From NCBI GenBank assembly GCA_033439265.1, contig JAVTVX010000019.1, positions 4,905,501 through 4,969,500 of the forward strand: a DNA stretch of 64,000 nucleotides, given 5' to 3'. The notes beneath the pieces are model-generated. The model saw only the letters and a program-made list of their open reading frames with translations. It ran no database searches and was not told the DNA's origin. Origin of the DNA: Dillenia suffruticosa. Taxonomy: Eukaryota > Streptophyta > Magnoliopsida > Dilleniales > Dilleniaceae. Within the stretch, counting starts at the first letter, position 1. The number at the start of each line of letters is the position of its first letter. Below, one piece after another: positions 32,263-44,766 of this stretch. Made by a program: the position numbers and the translations under genes.

Positions 32263-34250
32263 TATGTAACGTTATGTTTAAAAGACATAATTGTTTTTTA
32301 GTGTTTGTATATTCCTTGTTTTTTTTTTATTTTTTGGGTCTTTTTTTTTATATAGAGGGAGGTGTGACAAAAGGTAGCTTGTAGTGTACGTGGTGTGCGT
32401 GCTTTATATTAAAAATTATATATTTAATCTGTTAATTTTTATTCTTATACAGTTTCAAATGATAAAAATATTTATAAGTCTATTTAAATAAAAATATTAA
32501 TAATATTGTTTTGGTTCATCATTTAATATTTTCACATTTCATGTTATAATTTCATATTTTATTTAAATAAATATCAAATATCCAAATAAATTATTTTTAA
32601 TATTATAAAAAATTGAATATTGGAATAATAAGGTAGTTGTAGAACCACAAGGTTCTGATACGCAGAACGACATGTTTATGCTATTATTCCCCGCCAAAAA
32701 GCAAAACCTTTTTAATCTTCCAAAATATTATTATTATTTTTAAAATACCCAAAAGCATAATTTTTATTTTGTTTATGGTTGTGATGGTGTAAATTTTTGA
32801 GAAATCACGTCTAAATGATTTTAAAAAGTTTAAATTCGATTTGTTTCTATAAAATAAATATAGTTTTTCTTTTTTATAAATATTAAATCTTTTCAAAAAA
32901 GTGAAAGATTATTAAAAACCATAATATGGTAGATATTTTTATAATTATAATTTTTATAGATTGCATTTTTAGGTTAGCTAATATTTAAATATTTATCTAA
33001 TATTAAACATTTTAAATTTAAATGAAAAAGACATTGACATAACATGTATAACATTAATATTGGTGTGAAATAAAAATTACATAAATATTAATTTGAAATC
33101 ATAATATTTAATAATTTAAGTCTAAAAAATGCATAAATATTAATATTTAATTTAAGGTTTGTAAAGTATAAAAATACAAAAAATAATTTAGTTATTTAAA
33201 GATTTCATATAATAAATCAAATATTCTTTTGGTAGGCATTACATATGAATTCGTCTCGATCAATTTATATATAAGTTATCTAATTTTATAAATTTTACCT
33301 ATAGTTAACTATGGAGTTTTTAAATTATAGTTTTGATCTTTTAAAGAATTATTGTCTATCTAAAATTTTTACTCTAGTAGTTTTAATTTTTGTCTAATTA
33401 AAAGTTTTTAAAATTGGAATTTCAAATAAAATGTTAATCGTAATATAAAATATAAAAATATTAATAAATAAAACAAAACTAAAACTTATAAATATAAATA
33501 TGCAATTTAAAATTTTACAAGAATAAAAAAATTAAATATTTAATTTAAATATGCAGATATTTATTTAAAATTAAATAAATTATATCTGAAAAAAAATTAT
33601 CTATGTAATGTTATGCAATGTTATGTCTAAACGACATAATTATTTTTGGGTGCTTATATATTCATTTTTTTTTCGGGTCTTTCTTTCTATATAGAGGGAG
33701 GCGTGACAAAAGGTAGCTTATAGTGTGCATGGTGTGCATGCTCTGTATTAAAAATTATATATTTAATTTGTTAATTTTTATTCTTATAAATTTTAAATGA
33801 TAAAAATATTTATACATTTATTTAAATAAAAATATCAATAATGTTGGTTTTGTTCATCATTTAATATTTTCATATTTCATATTATAATTTTATATTTTAT
33901 TTAAATAAATATCAAATATCTAAATAAATTATATTTAATATTAAAAAAATTGAATATTTGAATAACAAGGTGGTACGCAAACGACATTGTTCAACTATGT
34001 AGAGCCATATGATTCTGCTATGCAGAGTCTCATGGTTCTGCTATGCAGAACGACATGGTTCTGCTATGTAGAATGACATGGTTTTGCTATACAGAACTTC
34101 ATGATTCTGCTATTTTTTAATCTCTCAAAATATTATTATTATTTTTAAAACACCTGAAAATATTTTTTATTATTTTGTTTAGGGTTGTGATAGTGTAAAT
34201 TTTTTAGAAATCACATTTAAATGATTTCAAATATAGAACCACCAAACTTC
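32263..34250 (+). repeat. AT-rich tandem duplication, period about 1.34 kb
   Basis: No gene. 32258-32900 and 33597-34240 align in order: TTATCTATGTAA, GTTTAAAAGACATAAT/GTCTAAACGACATAAT, TATATAGAGGGAGG, GTGACAAAAGGTAGCTT, GGTGTG.GTGCT, then AGAAC motifs and a poly-T stretch. With 22555-22870 this is one tandem series that element B interrupted. At 34010-34110 five GAAC..GTTCTGC motifs sit in a row. Confidence 0.8.
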
Positions 34251-35460
34251 AAATCACAAGGAATGAGATATATCATTTATTTCAAATATTTTTTATATTT
34301 TTGGGTAATTATATATTTTTTTAATAAAAGTATTAGTAGTTCTGTACTATGCAAAATCACAAAAATAGTTCTGTATTAGCAGAACTACCAAACTTTGAAC
34401 CACATGGAATGAGCAAAAGCAAAATGTAAAAATATTAAATAATAAAGCAAGGTATACTATTCAATTCGTTAAAATAGTTTCAATAGTAGAATATCTAACT
34501 ACTAATATTTAGAAATTTTGGAATCTTAAATTTCAAAATATTATATTTTAGTATTATAAAATTATAATTTTATTCGTATTATAATACTATAGTATTTTTG
34601 CTATATGCAAAAATATTTTGTATATAATAAAAGAATCTATATAATATCTTTTCGTATTTTTGTTATAATTGGTTTTGTTTTAAAAATATCTTAAAATATT
34701 TTTCATTTAATATTTTCATAATTACAATTTTGCATTAATATAATATTATAGTAAACTTATTAAACGTCATCAATTTCAAATATTTTTTATATTAAGCATA
34801 ATGATTTATTTTTAATAAAAATATCGATAGTTCTGCTTTATGTAGAACCACTAAATAGTTCCGCGCTTTGTAGAACTACGGTATATCTATGCCATGCAAA
34901 ACAACAAAGTTCTACGCTATGCAAAACTACCAAGCAGTGCTGCACTATGCAGAACAGTTTTGCATAGTGCGAAACTATCAATGCGGAACCACATAAAAAT
35001 GACTAAAACTATAATGTTAAAAGTAATCTCAGACACGAAATACTTAAATATTAATATCTTCATATTTGAAATTTTGACAGAATCTAAAATTACAGTTCTG
35101 TATTTTGGTAGTTCTGCATTAGATCCACATGTAATCCTATACCTTGGCAAGCTCTATAATTTGGTAGTTCTGTACAAGCATAAGTTTCTGGGTTGGAGGA
35201 AAAGGCTACCATTTTTAAGAGAACATTGAAAATGGAATCCATCATAGAGAGTATAGGTGTTCAAGATAAAATCATTATAGCAATGTTAAAATTGTCCATC
35301 TCTCCACACCTTAACGAAACTATAGAAAAATCCAACCAAACAAGGCAAAGGTATGAGAAAAAATTTGGCAAAGAATCAAGTACAGAAATAGTAAGAATTG
35401 CGGACATTAATTATCATTCTCAAGAAAAATTCATCAAATTATGAAAGAATTTACAAAAAA
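34251..35460. other. AT-rich DNA with AGAAC motifs; one short ORF
   Basis: Scattered GTTCTGC/GCAGAAC motifs cluster at 34830-34985 and 35090-35180. Open frames through these clusters follow the motif and are not genes. The frame at 35193-35444 is listed separately. Confidence 0.5.
35193..35444 (+). CDS. ORF of unknown family, possible captured exon
   Basis: An 83-codon frame free of the local repeat motif, with ordinary amino-acid composition: ESIIESIGVQDKIIIAMLKL, then ETIEKSNQTRQRYEKKFGKE. It lies just left of the 3-kb duplicated unit that begins at about 35461. I do not recognise the family. The surroundings are AT-rich non-coding DNA, so this may be a gene fragment picked up by the host element of the block. 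The start codon is uncertain. Confidence 0.2.
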   Translation: MEEKATIFKRTLKMESIIESIGVQDKIIIAMLKLSISPHLNETIEKSNQTRQRYEKKFGKESSTEIVRIADINYHSQEKFIKL

Positions 35461-36520
35461 CAACAACTCAATATAGGAGTGTGGACTCAATTTTTATTCT
35501 TTTTCTAAAAAAGGGATGCAGGCATATATAACAAAAGTAAAAGCCAGAATCAATGTGACAACTGAATCTCTGATAAAACACAAAAAAAATATCTATCTAT
35601 TGTGAGGTCAATATAGCATCACAGAGAAAAACTTACTTCTAAGAGTTACACGTTTATTGGAATGGATACTGTATGCATCTTTTTCCAAATATCCATAATA
35701 TATTCTCTTGGGACACCTCCATAATTTAGAAGAGCAATCAGATGCCGGGACAGAATTTGTTAGATATTATGGAAGCTATAATTTCTTCTAAATTAATTTA
35801 AATATTAAAATATTTTTTAGTATTAAAAATAATTTCAAACGTGAAATATTTAAATATTAATATTTAGATATTTAAGATCTGAATATAAATTTAAATTGTA
35901 GTATAAAATGTAAAAATATTAAACAATAAATTAAAACAAACTGATAAATATTTTTATGTAATCTAAAACTGTATAAGAATAAAAAGATTTAGATATTTAG
36001 TTTTAATATCTGGACATTTATTTAATATTAAATATATTATATTAAAATAAGAAAAATATTTGTTTAATTTTATATTTGTATATATTTAAATATAAGTTCT
36101 GTTACGTAGGAAAACTTCAAAGTTCTGCTATGTAGCAGAATTACATAGGTCTGTTAAATAGCAGAACAATGAAATTTTGCTATAGTTCTGTTACTATGAA
36201 ATTCCGCTATAATTCTGCTACTTAACAGAACTATATAGTTCTGCGAAATAGTAGAACTACAATGTTCTGTTAAGTAGTAGAATTTCATAGTTCTACGTGT
36301 TCGTCAATAATTTTTTTTTTTTTTTTGTAAAATTTTGTAAAACTTTTGAATGACAATCCACTGGGCTCATATAGTAAGAAATTTTTAAATTTTTTGGGAT
36401 TTTAATTTTGCTTTTATTTTTTATTTTTCAGCTTAAGTTTGAGTATCAATGAAAATAAATTTTTAATCTTATGAAATTTAAATTGGTTTTTTTAATTTTC
36501 TTAAATGTCATTTCTAAAAA
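35461..36520 (+). repeat. 3-kb duplicated unit, copy 1 (short AGAAC block)
   Basis: It starts ATAGGAGTGTGGACTCAATT and runs through GTGAGGTCAATATAG, TTTAAATATTAAAATA and an AGAAC-motif block of about 205 bp (36095-36300) to GGGATTTTAATTTTGC. Copy 2 begins at 38457 with the same order. The AGAAC block here is irregular, with units TAGTTCTGCTATGTAGCAGA-like. Confidence 0.8.
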
Positions 36521-38456
36521 ATCTGTTTTTTTTTTTTTTCTGTTCTTACCTCACTCCATATTAATTTTTCCTTTTTAGATATATTTGAATGATATCATTG
36601 AATTATTTTTTATTAATATCAATAAAATTTGAAATTAAGGATTTTAAATAGAAAATAATAACATAATAATAAATTGATTAAAATAATTAAATAATTAAAA
36701 TAAAATAATATTAAATTAGACATAAAAAAATTAAAGAATTAAAAAAAAGAAATAAATCCAACGATCAAGAAAAAAGAAAAAGAAAAGTAAAGATTTGACC
36801 CAAGATTGTCATTGTTTAGGATATATATGTGTATAACAAATTAATTATAAAACTTATAAAATCAAGTTTCTCAGGCAAAATAATTTTTTACTTTTTTGTT
36901 TTAGTTAAAATATGTCTCCAAAAATAGGAATTGATTTTTGTAATATTAAAAACATTAATATGAAATTTTTTTAATATTAAAATTGTAACTTGCTAGCGGC
37001 GGTAGATACATATAACAATTTTTTTAATATTTTAATATCATATATTTAATATTAAATAAATATTTAAATATTTTTTATTTCTATAAATTTTTAAATTAAA
37101 TAATAATATTTATAATTTTACTTAAATTAAATTATTCAATAATATAGTTATAGTTTATTATCTAATATTTTAATATTTTATATTACAATTTAATATTTTA
37201 TTTAAATATAAAATATCTAAAAATTAATATTTAAATAATTGATATTTAAATTATTATTTAATATTATATAAATATTTAAAAATATTACCCTTCATTTATT
37301 TGAACCTTTTGCCTATCACATTGTGGTTTTGTTAAACGCAAAATCTCATTGTCATTCTGTAAAGTGCAGAACGACCTTGTCATTATGTAACTATAGGACT
37401 ACACTTTTTTATTTTTTTAAAATAATGGTATTCTTGTAATATTGATAGTTTTCCAATTTTGCACAATATTAGTTTTTTTATTTTTTTCTGCTTTCAGCAG
37501 TTCTGTGGTTTCGCAGAACTACTACCCCTTTTTTTATTTTGTTAGTAATTTTTGATAATGGGTACATAATATTGTGTAAGATACCCATATTTTTAAATCT
37601 CTTCTAAGAAAAGAAATGGATCTATTAAGGATAGTGAGCGCACATATTTTCTCATGTCTGGTACGTTGTTCTGCTTAAAGTATTATGTGTAACTGTGTAA
37701 ATTTGGGCATGTATAGTGCTGATTTTACAATGTGTGTTTTTCTTTTCTTCTTTATACATAAAAAAATATATTTTGCCTTTAGAATTATCTATAGCTCCTT
37801 CAGATTACTTCTGTTCCAAGCCTGTAAGGATTAATTTGGTGCCCATGTTTCCATATGTCTATTGGAGCTCGAAAAAGTATTGGCAGATCAACAAAAATAG
37901 ATAAATTTTATTAAATATTTCATACCTACCTAAGAGATAAAGAATATGATTCAGGAATGGTAATGAGAAATAAAATTAAATATGGAAAGATGTACATGAC
38001 AAACGTTTTGTTTTATTTAATGTTTATTTTTAAACTGAAACGACATTGTGGAATGAACTACATGGGTTGGTATTGATTTCAGAAAGCAAGCCCAATTTTA
38101 GCTGCACTCAGTTTTTATTTTATTTTATTTTATTTTTTGCTATGCAGATGCTAGTCATATGCTACCATACATATATGTACAACTTTTCAGTTGGGTATGT
38201 TGGTACTAATTGGTGGACTATTGTAAAATTCCAGAAATGTTAACATAGGTTATAAGTATTTATGAGATGAAAATATTAATTGGGAAGAAATTATAATATA
38301 ATAAACCTCCGGTGTTATTGCCACATCACATGTTATTATATCTTGCTCTTTGTTATAAAGGGTCATGTATATCAGAACAAGCAATTTAAATGCACATCAT
38401 GTTTGCCTTTCTGCTTGCTAAGAACCAAGTGTCAAGATCTTTGCTGACAACTTAAC
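36521..38456. other. AT-rich DNA; 37.55-38.45 kb has gene-like composition
   Basis: 36521-37540 is very AT-rich with no feature. From about 37550 to 38456 composition is more balanced and the repeat motif nearly disappears. Short frames (37716-37904, 38046-38243) have no recognised domain. It could be intron/exon DNA of a captured gene, but I cannot show this. Confidence 0.3.
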
Positions 38457-40520
38457 ATAGGAGTGTGGACTCAATTTCTATTCTTTTTTTGAAAAAAGGA
38501 TGCAGGCATACATAACAAAAGCAAAAGTCAAAGTCAATGTGGTAAAACACAAAAAAAATATCTATCTATTGTGAGGTCAATATAGTATCATAGAGATAAA
38601 CTTACTTTTAAGAGTTGCACGTTTATTGGAGTAGATACTGTACGCATCTTCCAAAACATTGTTTGAATTACTGCTTGATATTTTCTAGTCTAGAAAAATT
38701 ATAAAAGTGTAGCAGAGTTATGAATCATAGAATTTAAAACTATATTGATTTATCATTAGAAATATGAAAGTCTAATAGAAATATGAATTATGAAAGTCCA
38801 GCAGAACTATGAATCATGGAATGTAAAACTATATAGTCCAACATAGTCCAATAAAAGTATGAAAATAGAGCAGAACTGTGAATAATGAACGTCGAGCAAA
38901 ACTACATATAAATCATTTAAAAAAATTTAAATTGTACTCTTTTCTGAAAAACAAATATAAATTTACTTTTTTTTAAACAAAATCTTTTAGAATTGTGATA
39001 ATGAGTAAAATATTATGAAATCTATAATTTTTTCTAAATTCATTTAAATATTAAAATACTTTTTAATATTAAAAATAATTTCAAAAGTGAAATATTTAAA
39101 TATTTATATTTAGAAATTTAAAATTTGAATATAAATTTAAATTACAGTATAAATGTAAAATTATTAAATAATAAATTAAAACAAACTGATAAAATGTGAA
39201 ATATTCATTTAGCGGAACTACATAGCAGAATCATGTAGTTCTGCTACATAGCAGAACCAAGTGACTCCGCTACTACAGAGCAGAACCATGTGGTTCCGCT
39301 ACTACAGAGCAGAACCATGTGGTTCCGCTACATAATAGAACCATATGGTTCCGCTACACAGCAGAACCATGTGGTTCCGCTACACAGCAGAACCATGTGG
39401 TTCCGCTACACAGCAGAACCATGTGGTTCCGCTACACAGCAGAACCATGTGGTTCCGCTACATAACACGCTACATAGCACGCTACACAGCAGAACCAGCA
39501 GAACCATGTAGTTCCGCTACAGAGCAGAACCAGCAGAACCATGTAGTTCCGCTACACAGTAGAACCAGCAGAACCATGTAGTTCTGCTACATAGCAGAAC
39601 CAACAGAACCATGTAGTTCGGCTACATAGCAGAACCAGCAGAACCATGTAGTTTTGCTACACAGCAGAACTATGTAGTTCCGCTACACAGCAGAACCAGC
39701 AGAACCATGTAGTTCCGCTACATAACAGAACCAGCAGAACCATGTAGTTCCGCTACATAGCAGAACCATGTAGTTCCGCTACATAGCAGAACCAGTAGAA
39801 CCATGTAGTTCCGTTACATAGCAGAACCATGTAGTTCCGCTACATAGCAGAACCAGCAGAACTAGTAGAACCATGTAGTTCCGCTACATAACAGAACCAG
39901 CAGAACCATGTAGTTCCGCTACATAGCAGAACCAGCAGAACTAGTAGAACCATGTAGTTCCGCTACATAACAGAACCAGCAGAACCATGTAGTTCCGCTA
40001 CACAGCAGAACCATGTAGTTCCGCTACACAGTAGAACCAGCAGAACCATGTAGTTCCGCTACATAGCAGAACCAGCAGAACCAGCAGAACCATATAGTTC
40101 GGCTACATAGCAGAACCAGCAGAACCATGTAGTTCCGCTACATAGCAGAACCATGTAGTTCCGCTACTATATAGCAGAACCATGTATTTCCGCTAACCAT
40201 GTACTTCCGCTACATAGCAGAACCATGTAGTTCCGCTACATAGCAGAACTACGTTATTCTACTTAGCAAAAGTATGTTGTTCTGCTACATAGCAAAATTT
40301 CATAGCTCTCTGCATCATTTGATAAATTTTTTTTTTAGGGGCTAAATTTTGTGAAGATTTAGGATGACAACCCAATCGGCTCATATAATAAGAATTTTTT
40401 TAATTTTTTGTGATTTTAATTTTGCCTTTATTTTTTATTTTTCAATTTAAGTTTGTATATGAATAGAAATAAGTTTTTAATCTTATGAAATTGTAATTGA
40501 TTTTTTAAATTTTCTCAAAT
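38457..40520 (+). repeat. 3-kb duplicated unit, copy 2 (expanded AGAAC block)
   Basis: It aligns with 35461-36520 on both sides of the AGAAC block (38457-38660, 39000-39190 and 40345-40510). The block in the middle has grown from about 205 bp to about 1.1 kb. Confidence 0.8.
39215..40305 (+). repeat. Palindromic AGAAC minisatellite
   Basis: About thirty units of TAGCAGAACCATGTAGTTCC followed by GCTACA, spaced 26-27 bp, alternating with longer units that add AGCAGAACC or AGTAGAACC. Each unit is nearly its own reverse complement (GGAACTACATGGTTCTGCTA against AGCAGAACCATGTAGTTCC). The left end uses ATGTGGTTCC and the right end ATGTAGTTCC, so neighbouring units are more alike, as expected from local unequal exchange. 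Open frames through it (MVPLHSRTMWFRY-type) are a product of the repeat. Confidence 0.93.
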
Positions 40521-42964
40521 GTCATTTTTAAAAAATCTGAAAGTTTGTCAAAAAAAATCTTTCTTTTGTTTTAAATATCATTTATTTCAAATATTTTTTA
40601 TATTTTTAATATAATCATAAAATTTTTTATTTTAAAAATGAAAAGAAAGATTTTCAAATATTTTTTAACTTAATATTTTTATAATTATAATTTTTATAAA
40701 TTGTAATTCTACCATACACATTTTTAAATATTTAAATATTCATTTAACATTAAATATATTAAATTAAAATGAAAAACATCTCATTATAATATTAATATCT
40801 TTGTAAAATTAAAAAAATATAAACATTAATTTGCAATTATAATATTTAATAATTTAAGTTGAAAAAATGTAAGAATTTTTTTGTTGAAACAATACAATGT
40901 TTTTTTAATGCAAAAAGTGATTGCATCTGGGTTCGAACATGAAACGCACTTTGATTGTTCTGCACTATGCGCACAGAGCAATGAAGTTCTGCTCATGCAG
41001 AATGAACTTCTGCGTTGCAAAACTTAGTTCTGTATGACGCAGAGCCGTAGAACTTTGTGGTTCTGTAGTGCACTATGCATAACTTAATTCTGCAGTGCAC
41101 TATGTCCATTGTTTTTCTTTTTTCATTCTCATTTGTTTAAATTCGATCTAAATATCCTAAATTAAAATAAAAAAATATCTGTATAATATTAATATATGTG
41201 TAAAATCTAAAATATAAAAAAAAATGAATGTTTTGAGGGGATAAATTATAAAAAATATCTAAAATATTTATAATGTCTTCGTTGATGAATTATTTTTTTT
41301 AGAGGGGTTACATTATAATATTTTGAGTTCTGCATTGCACAACATGTAAAGAACTTAATAAATTAATAGTTAAGATGTATCTTGATAATATTTTTAACAT
41401 GCCACTGTTATAATAATATTTTTTTATCTTTATAGATCACTTTGACCAGAAAAAATAAAAGTCCTGCGCTATGCCTATGGCACACATATTAATATTTGAT
41501 AACACAAAAAAATATAAAAGCACCAAACACTGTTCTATTTGAAGGAATTTTTTTTTTTCATAAAAATAGTTTTATCATATCATAAAAGACAAAATATTTC
41601 AAATATATTTTTATACAAGTTATAGTAAAAGGAAAAAAAAAAAGAGAAGCTCACTACGCAATACTATGGGATCATGCTAGTTATACGAATCACAATTAAT
41701 TTTGTGTTACGAACTATGGAATTATCTAAGCGTATTATGTTTGTTCTGTGCGTATAATTTTTTTCTTAAATTTAATGAATTATAATTTCTAAAATGATAT
41801 ACATTAAATCTTTTTTTTTTTGTAATTTTAGAAGCGTCTCTCCATCCCATAAAGGTTTTGATATCTTAGAGATATAATTCTTCCAATAAATTTTTAATTA
41901 TCAATTCAATTTTTTCACTATTTTGTTATTATGTTTGGTAGTTTTGTATACCAAATAGAGTCACAACTTTAAAAATTTGACGAAATTCTCTTCATTTCCA
42001 TTCAATATTTCTATTCAATATGCAATTAATAATAAGCTTTTTATTACTTATAACACATTTTTACTATATTTTTCTAAACTTTGTAATTGATGGAGGTTAT
42101 GACGCACAACATTGTGCTTGCAATTGAAGTCAAGTAGATGGCACTTCGCAAGTTGGATTACGGGGCACATGCCATACAACAAACAATAGACTTTGATGGC
42201 TTTGCATAAGCTCCATACATCTTTGATAGTTTTGCACAAGATCTTTGCTAACAACTATGAGTACGTCCGTATCATTTTTAGAAGAAATCTACGGCTTAGG
42301 GACAGACCCTATCCTATTATCTCCTTATTAGATCAAAAAGCAATTACATGAAAGAGAAAATTAGACACGGATCTTGAGACAAGGTTGGAGAAGAAGGCCA
42401 ACTACAGATTGAAAAGAAAAATATAAAAAAAAAAATATTAGTTGCACAAATTAAATATTCTCAAGAGCTAAAGACAAAGATTTGAGATTGAACACTATGA
42501 GATTGAATCTCGAACGCAAGCATTTAAGGATCATTCAGTGCTCAAGAAAATGTAGTTCTGCTATGTAGTTCTGCATGGTGCAGAACCATACGGTTCTTTT
42601 AGTAGAACTATTCTGAACTATTTTTTAGCAGAACTACTTTTTTTTAGCAAAACAATGCAGTTTTACGTGACGCAGAACCATGTGGTTCTACACCGGGCAG
42701 AACCACATGGTTCTACGTGGTGCAGAACCATACCGTTTTGTACTATGCAGAGCCACATGATTCTTTTAGCAAAAGTACTTTTGAACAATTTTTTTTAGTA
42801 TAACTATTTTCTTTTTTTTAATGGCATTACATAATAACATTATCTAATTACAGAACTACCTTTTTTTAGTAAACTACTTTTTTTTAACAGTAGCATAGAA
42901 CCCTTTTTTTTTCGTATCAGTCCTATTTTTTTTTTTGAACATATCTAACCACAAAACTACACTT
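40521..42964. repeat. AT-rich DNA, first unit of a 2.06-kb duplication
   Basis: 40925-41640 aligns with 42985-43720: GTTCGAACATGA.ACGCACTT, GCACTATG, CATATTAATATT/GCCAATATTC, and TTTTTTTCATAAAAATAGTTTT in the same order. AGAAC motifs lie at 40955-41100 and 42550-42780. No gene found; 41640-42550 is plain AT-rich DNA. Confidence 0.65.
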
Positions 42965-44766
42965 TTTTTTAACATACCTAACTACAGAACTATACTCGTG
43001 TTCGAACATGAGACGCACTTTGATAGTTATGCACTATGTGCGTAGAACAATGAAATTTTGCCCGTGCAGAACTTGATTCTGCACTGCAGAACTTGATTCT
43101 GCACTGCAGAACTATGAGTTTTTTAATATAAAAAATTTATAATTTTTTATAGCATTATAATGTTGTAATATTTTCTGTAAAAATTACGTATTTCAAATAT
43201 TTTTTATATAATCATAAAATTTTTTAATTTAAAGATATAAAAAAAATATGAAACAAATGAAATACAGTAAAAACATTATGATATTATATAATATTATAAT
43301 ACTGTTTTGCGGAGCGCAGACCACAACTGGTTAAACATTATACAAAAAACCACAATAAAAAATAAAAGTAAGGGGTATACCATAATATATCTACCGAAAA
43401 AGTAAAACATTTCGGATTTTTTTTGTTTATATTTTGACCTAACACTTTCAATTTTTTTTTATACTTTTCAATTTAACATTAATAAATGTATTTATCACAA
43501 AATGATGCCATATCGCCAGCACAATTTGAAGAGGAAAAAAAAAAGTCATGCAGACATATATGCCAATATTCGATAACCCAAAAAATATAAAAATACCAAA
43601 TTTTATTAGATGGGATTTTTTTCATAAAAATAGTTTTGTCATAACGTCACAAAAAGTAAACAAAATCTAAAATATATTTCTATACGTATTATACCATGCT
43701 ATACTATAGGGAAAAAAAAAACTTAGTGTGACCAAATAGCCTTGTGTCGATGAAACCTGCTGTTCTCGTTGACTAAAGTTGAGACTTTTGTCGACGAGAC
43801 ATTCGCCCATCGTCAATGAAGAAGGGGTCAAGCATGCCAACAAAACCCAAAATATACCCGACCATTAAAAAAAACACAGAACCATGTCGTTCTGTGTAAT
43901 ACAAAACCATATCGTTCTGTGCAGTATAGAACCGCATACAGAACTACTTCCATTCGTATCATGCAAAACATACCTAACGACTTCCTATCATGCAACTTTT
44001 TTTTTTATTTTTTATAATTCCATTCTTATAGCAAAACTACTCATTTCCTAGCATAAAGAACTATTTTTTTTTTTATAATTGTTTTCTTGTAATAACTCAA
44101 TCATTCAAAACAGAATTATTTTTTTTTTGTAATGACATTCTTGTAATAATACAATCATGCGGAACTATTTTTGAATATACATATCTATAGAACTACTTTT
44201 ACTTTTAGCAAAACTACTTTCTTTCCTATCAGAACCATTTTTTTTAATGGTATTACATAACTTTTTTTTTGTAGGAGAACTACTTTTTTTGTTTGAACAT
44301 ACCTAACTACAAAAAGACAGAACTGCTTTTTTTTTAACATACCTAACTACAGAACTATATGATTACTTTTTTAGTATAACAATTTTTTTTTTGTTTATAC
44401 CCAACTACATAACTATTTTTTTTTAGCAAAACTACTTTTTTTTTAGCAGAACAATATAGTTCTACACGATACAGAACTATTTTTGTAGCATAACTATTTT
44501 AATGGCATCATAAAACTATTTTTTTTAGAAGAACTATTTCATTTTTTTTAATATACCTAACTACAGAACTTTTTTTTTTAACATACCTAACTACGGAACC
44601 ATTTTTTTTTAGCAGAAAAATTTTTGTTCTGCGCGGCGTAGAACCATGTCATTCTGCATTCGGCAGAACCACATTATTCTGTGCGGTACAGTACCATGTT
44701 GTTCTGTGCAACGTAGAATCATATGATTCTTTTAACAGAACTACTATTGAATAATTTGTTTTTAGC
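42965..44766. repeat. Second unit of the 2.06-kb duplication and start of the T-run array
   Basis: 42985-43720 is the partner of 40925-41640. From 43970 onwards the DNA becomes a loose array of ACAGAACTAC or AGCAAAACTAC followed by a run of 6-10 T, with interspersed AACATACCTAACTAC. No gene. Confidence 0.6.

Noticed and set aside
39290..39581. Open frames of the MVPLHSRTMWFRY type
   Set aside because: The translation is a read-out of the AGAAC minisatellite; unit length and frame shift along the array and no start or splice context exists.
39215..40305. CRISPR array
   Set aside because: Regular repeats are present but there are no unique spacers, the units are nearly continuous palindromes, and the DNA is from a plant nucleus.
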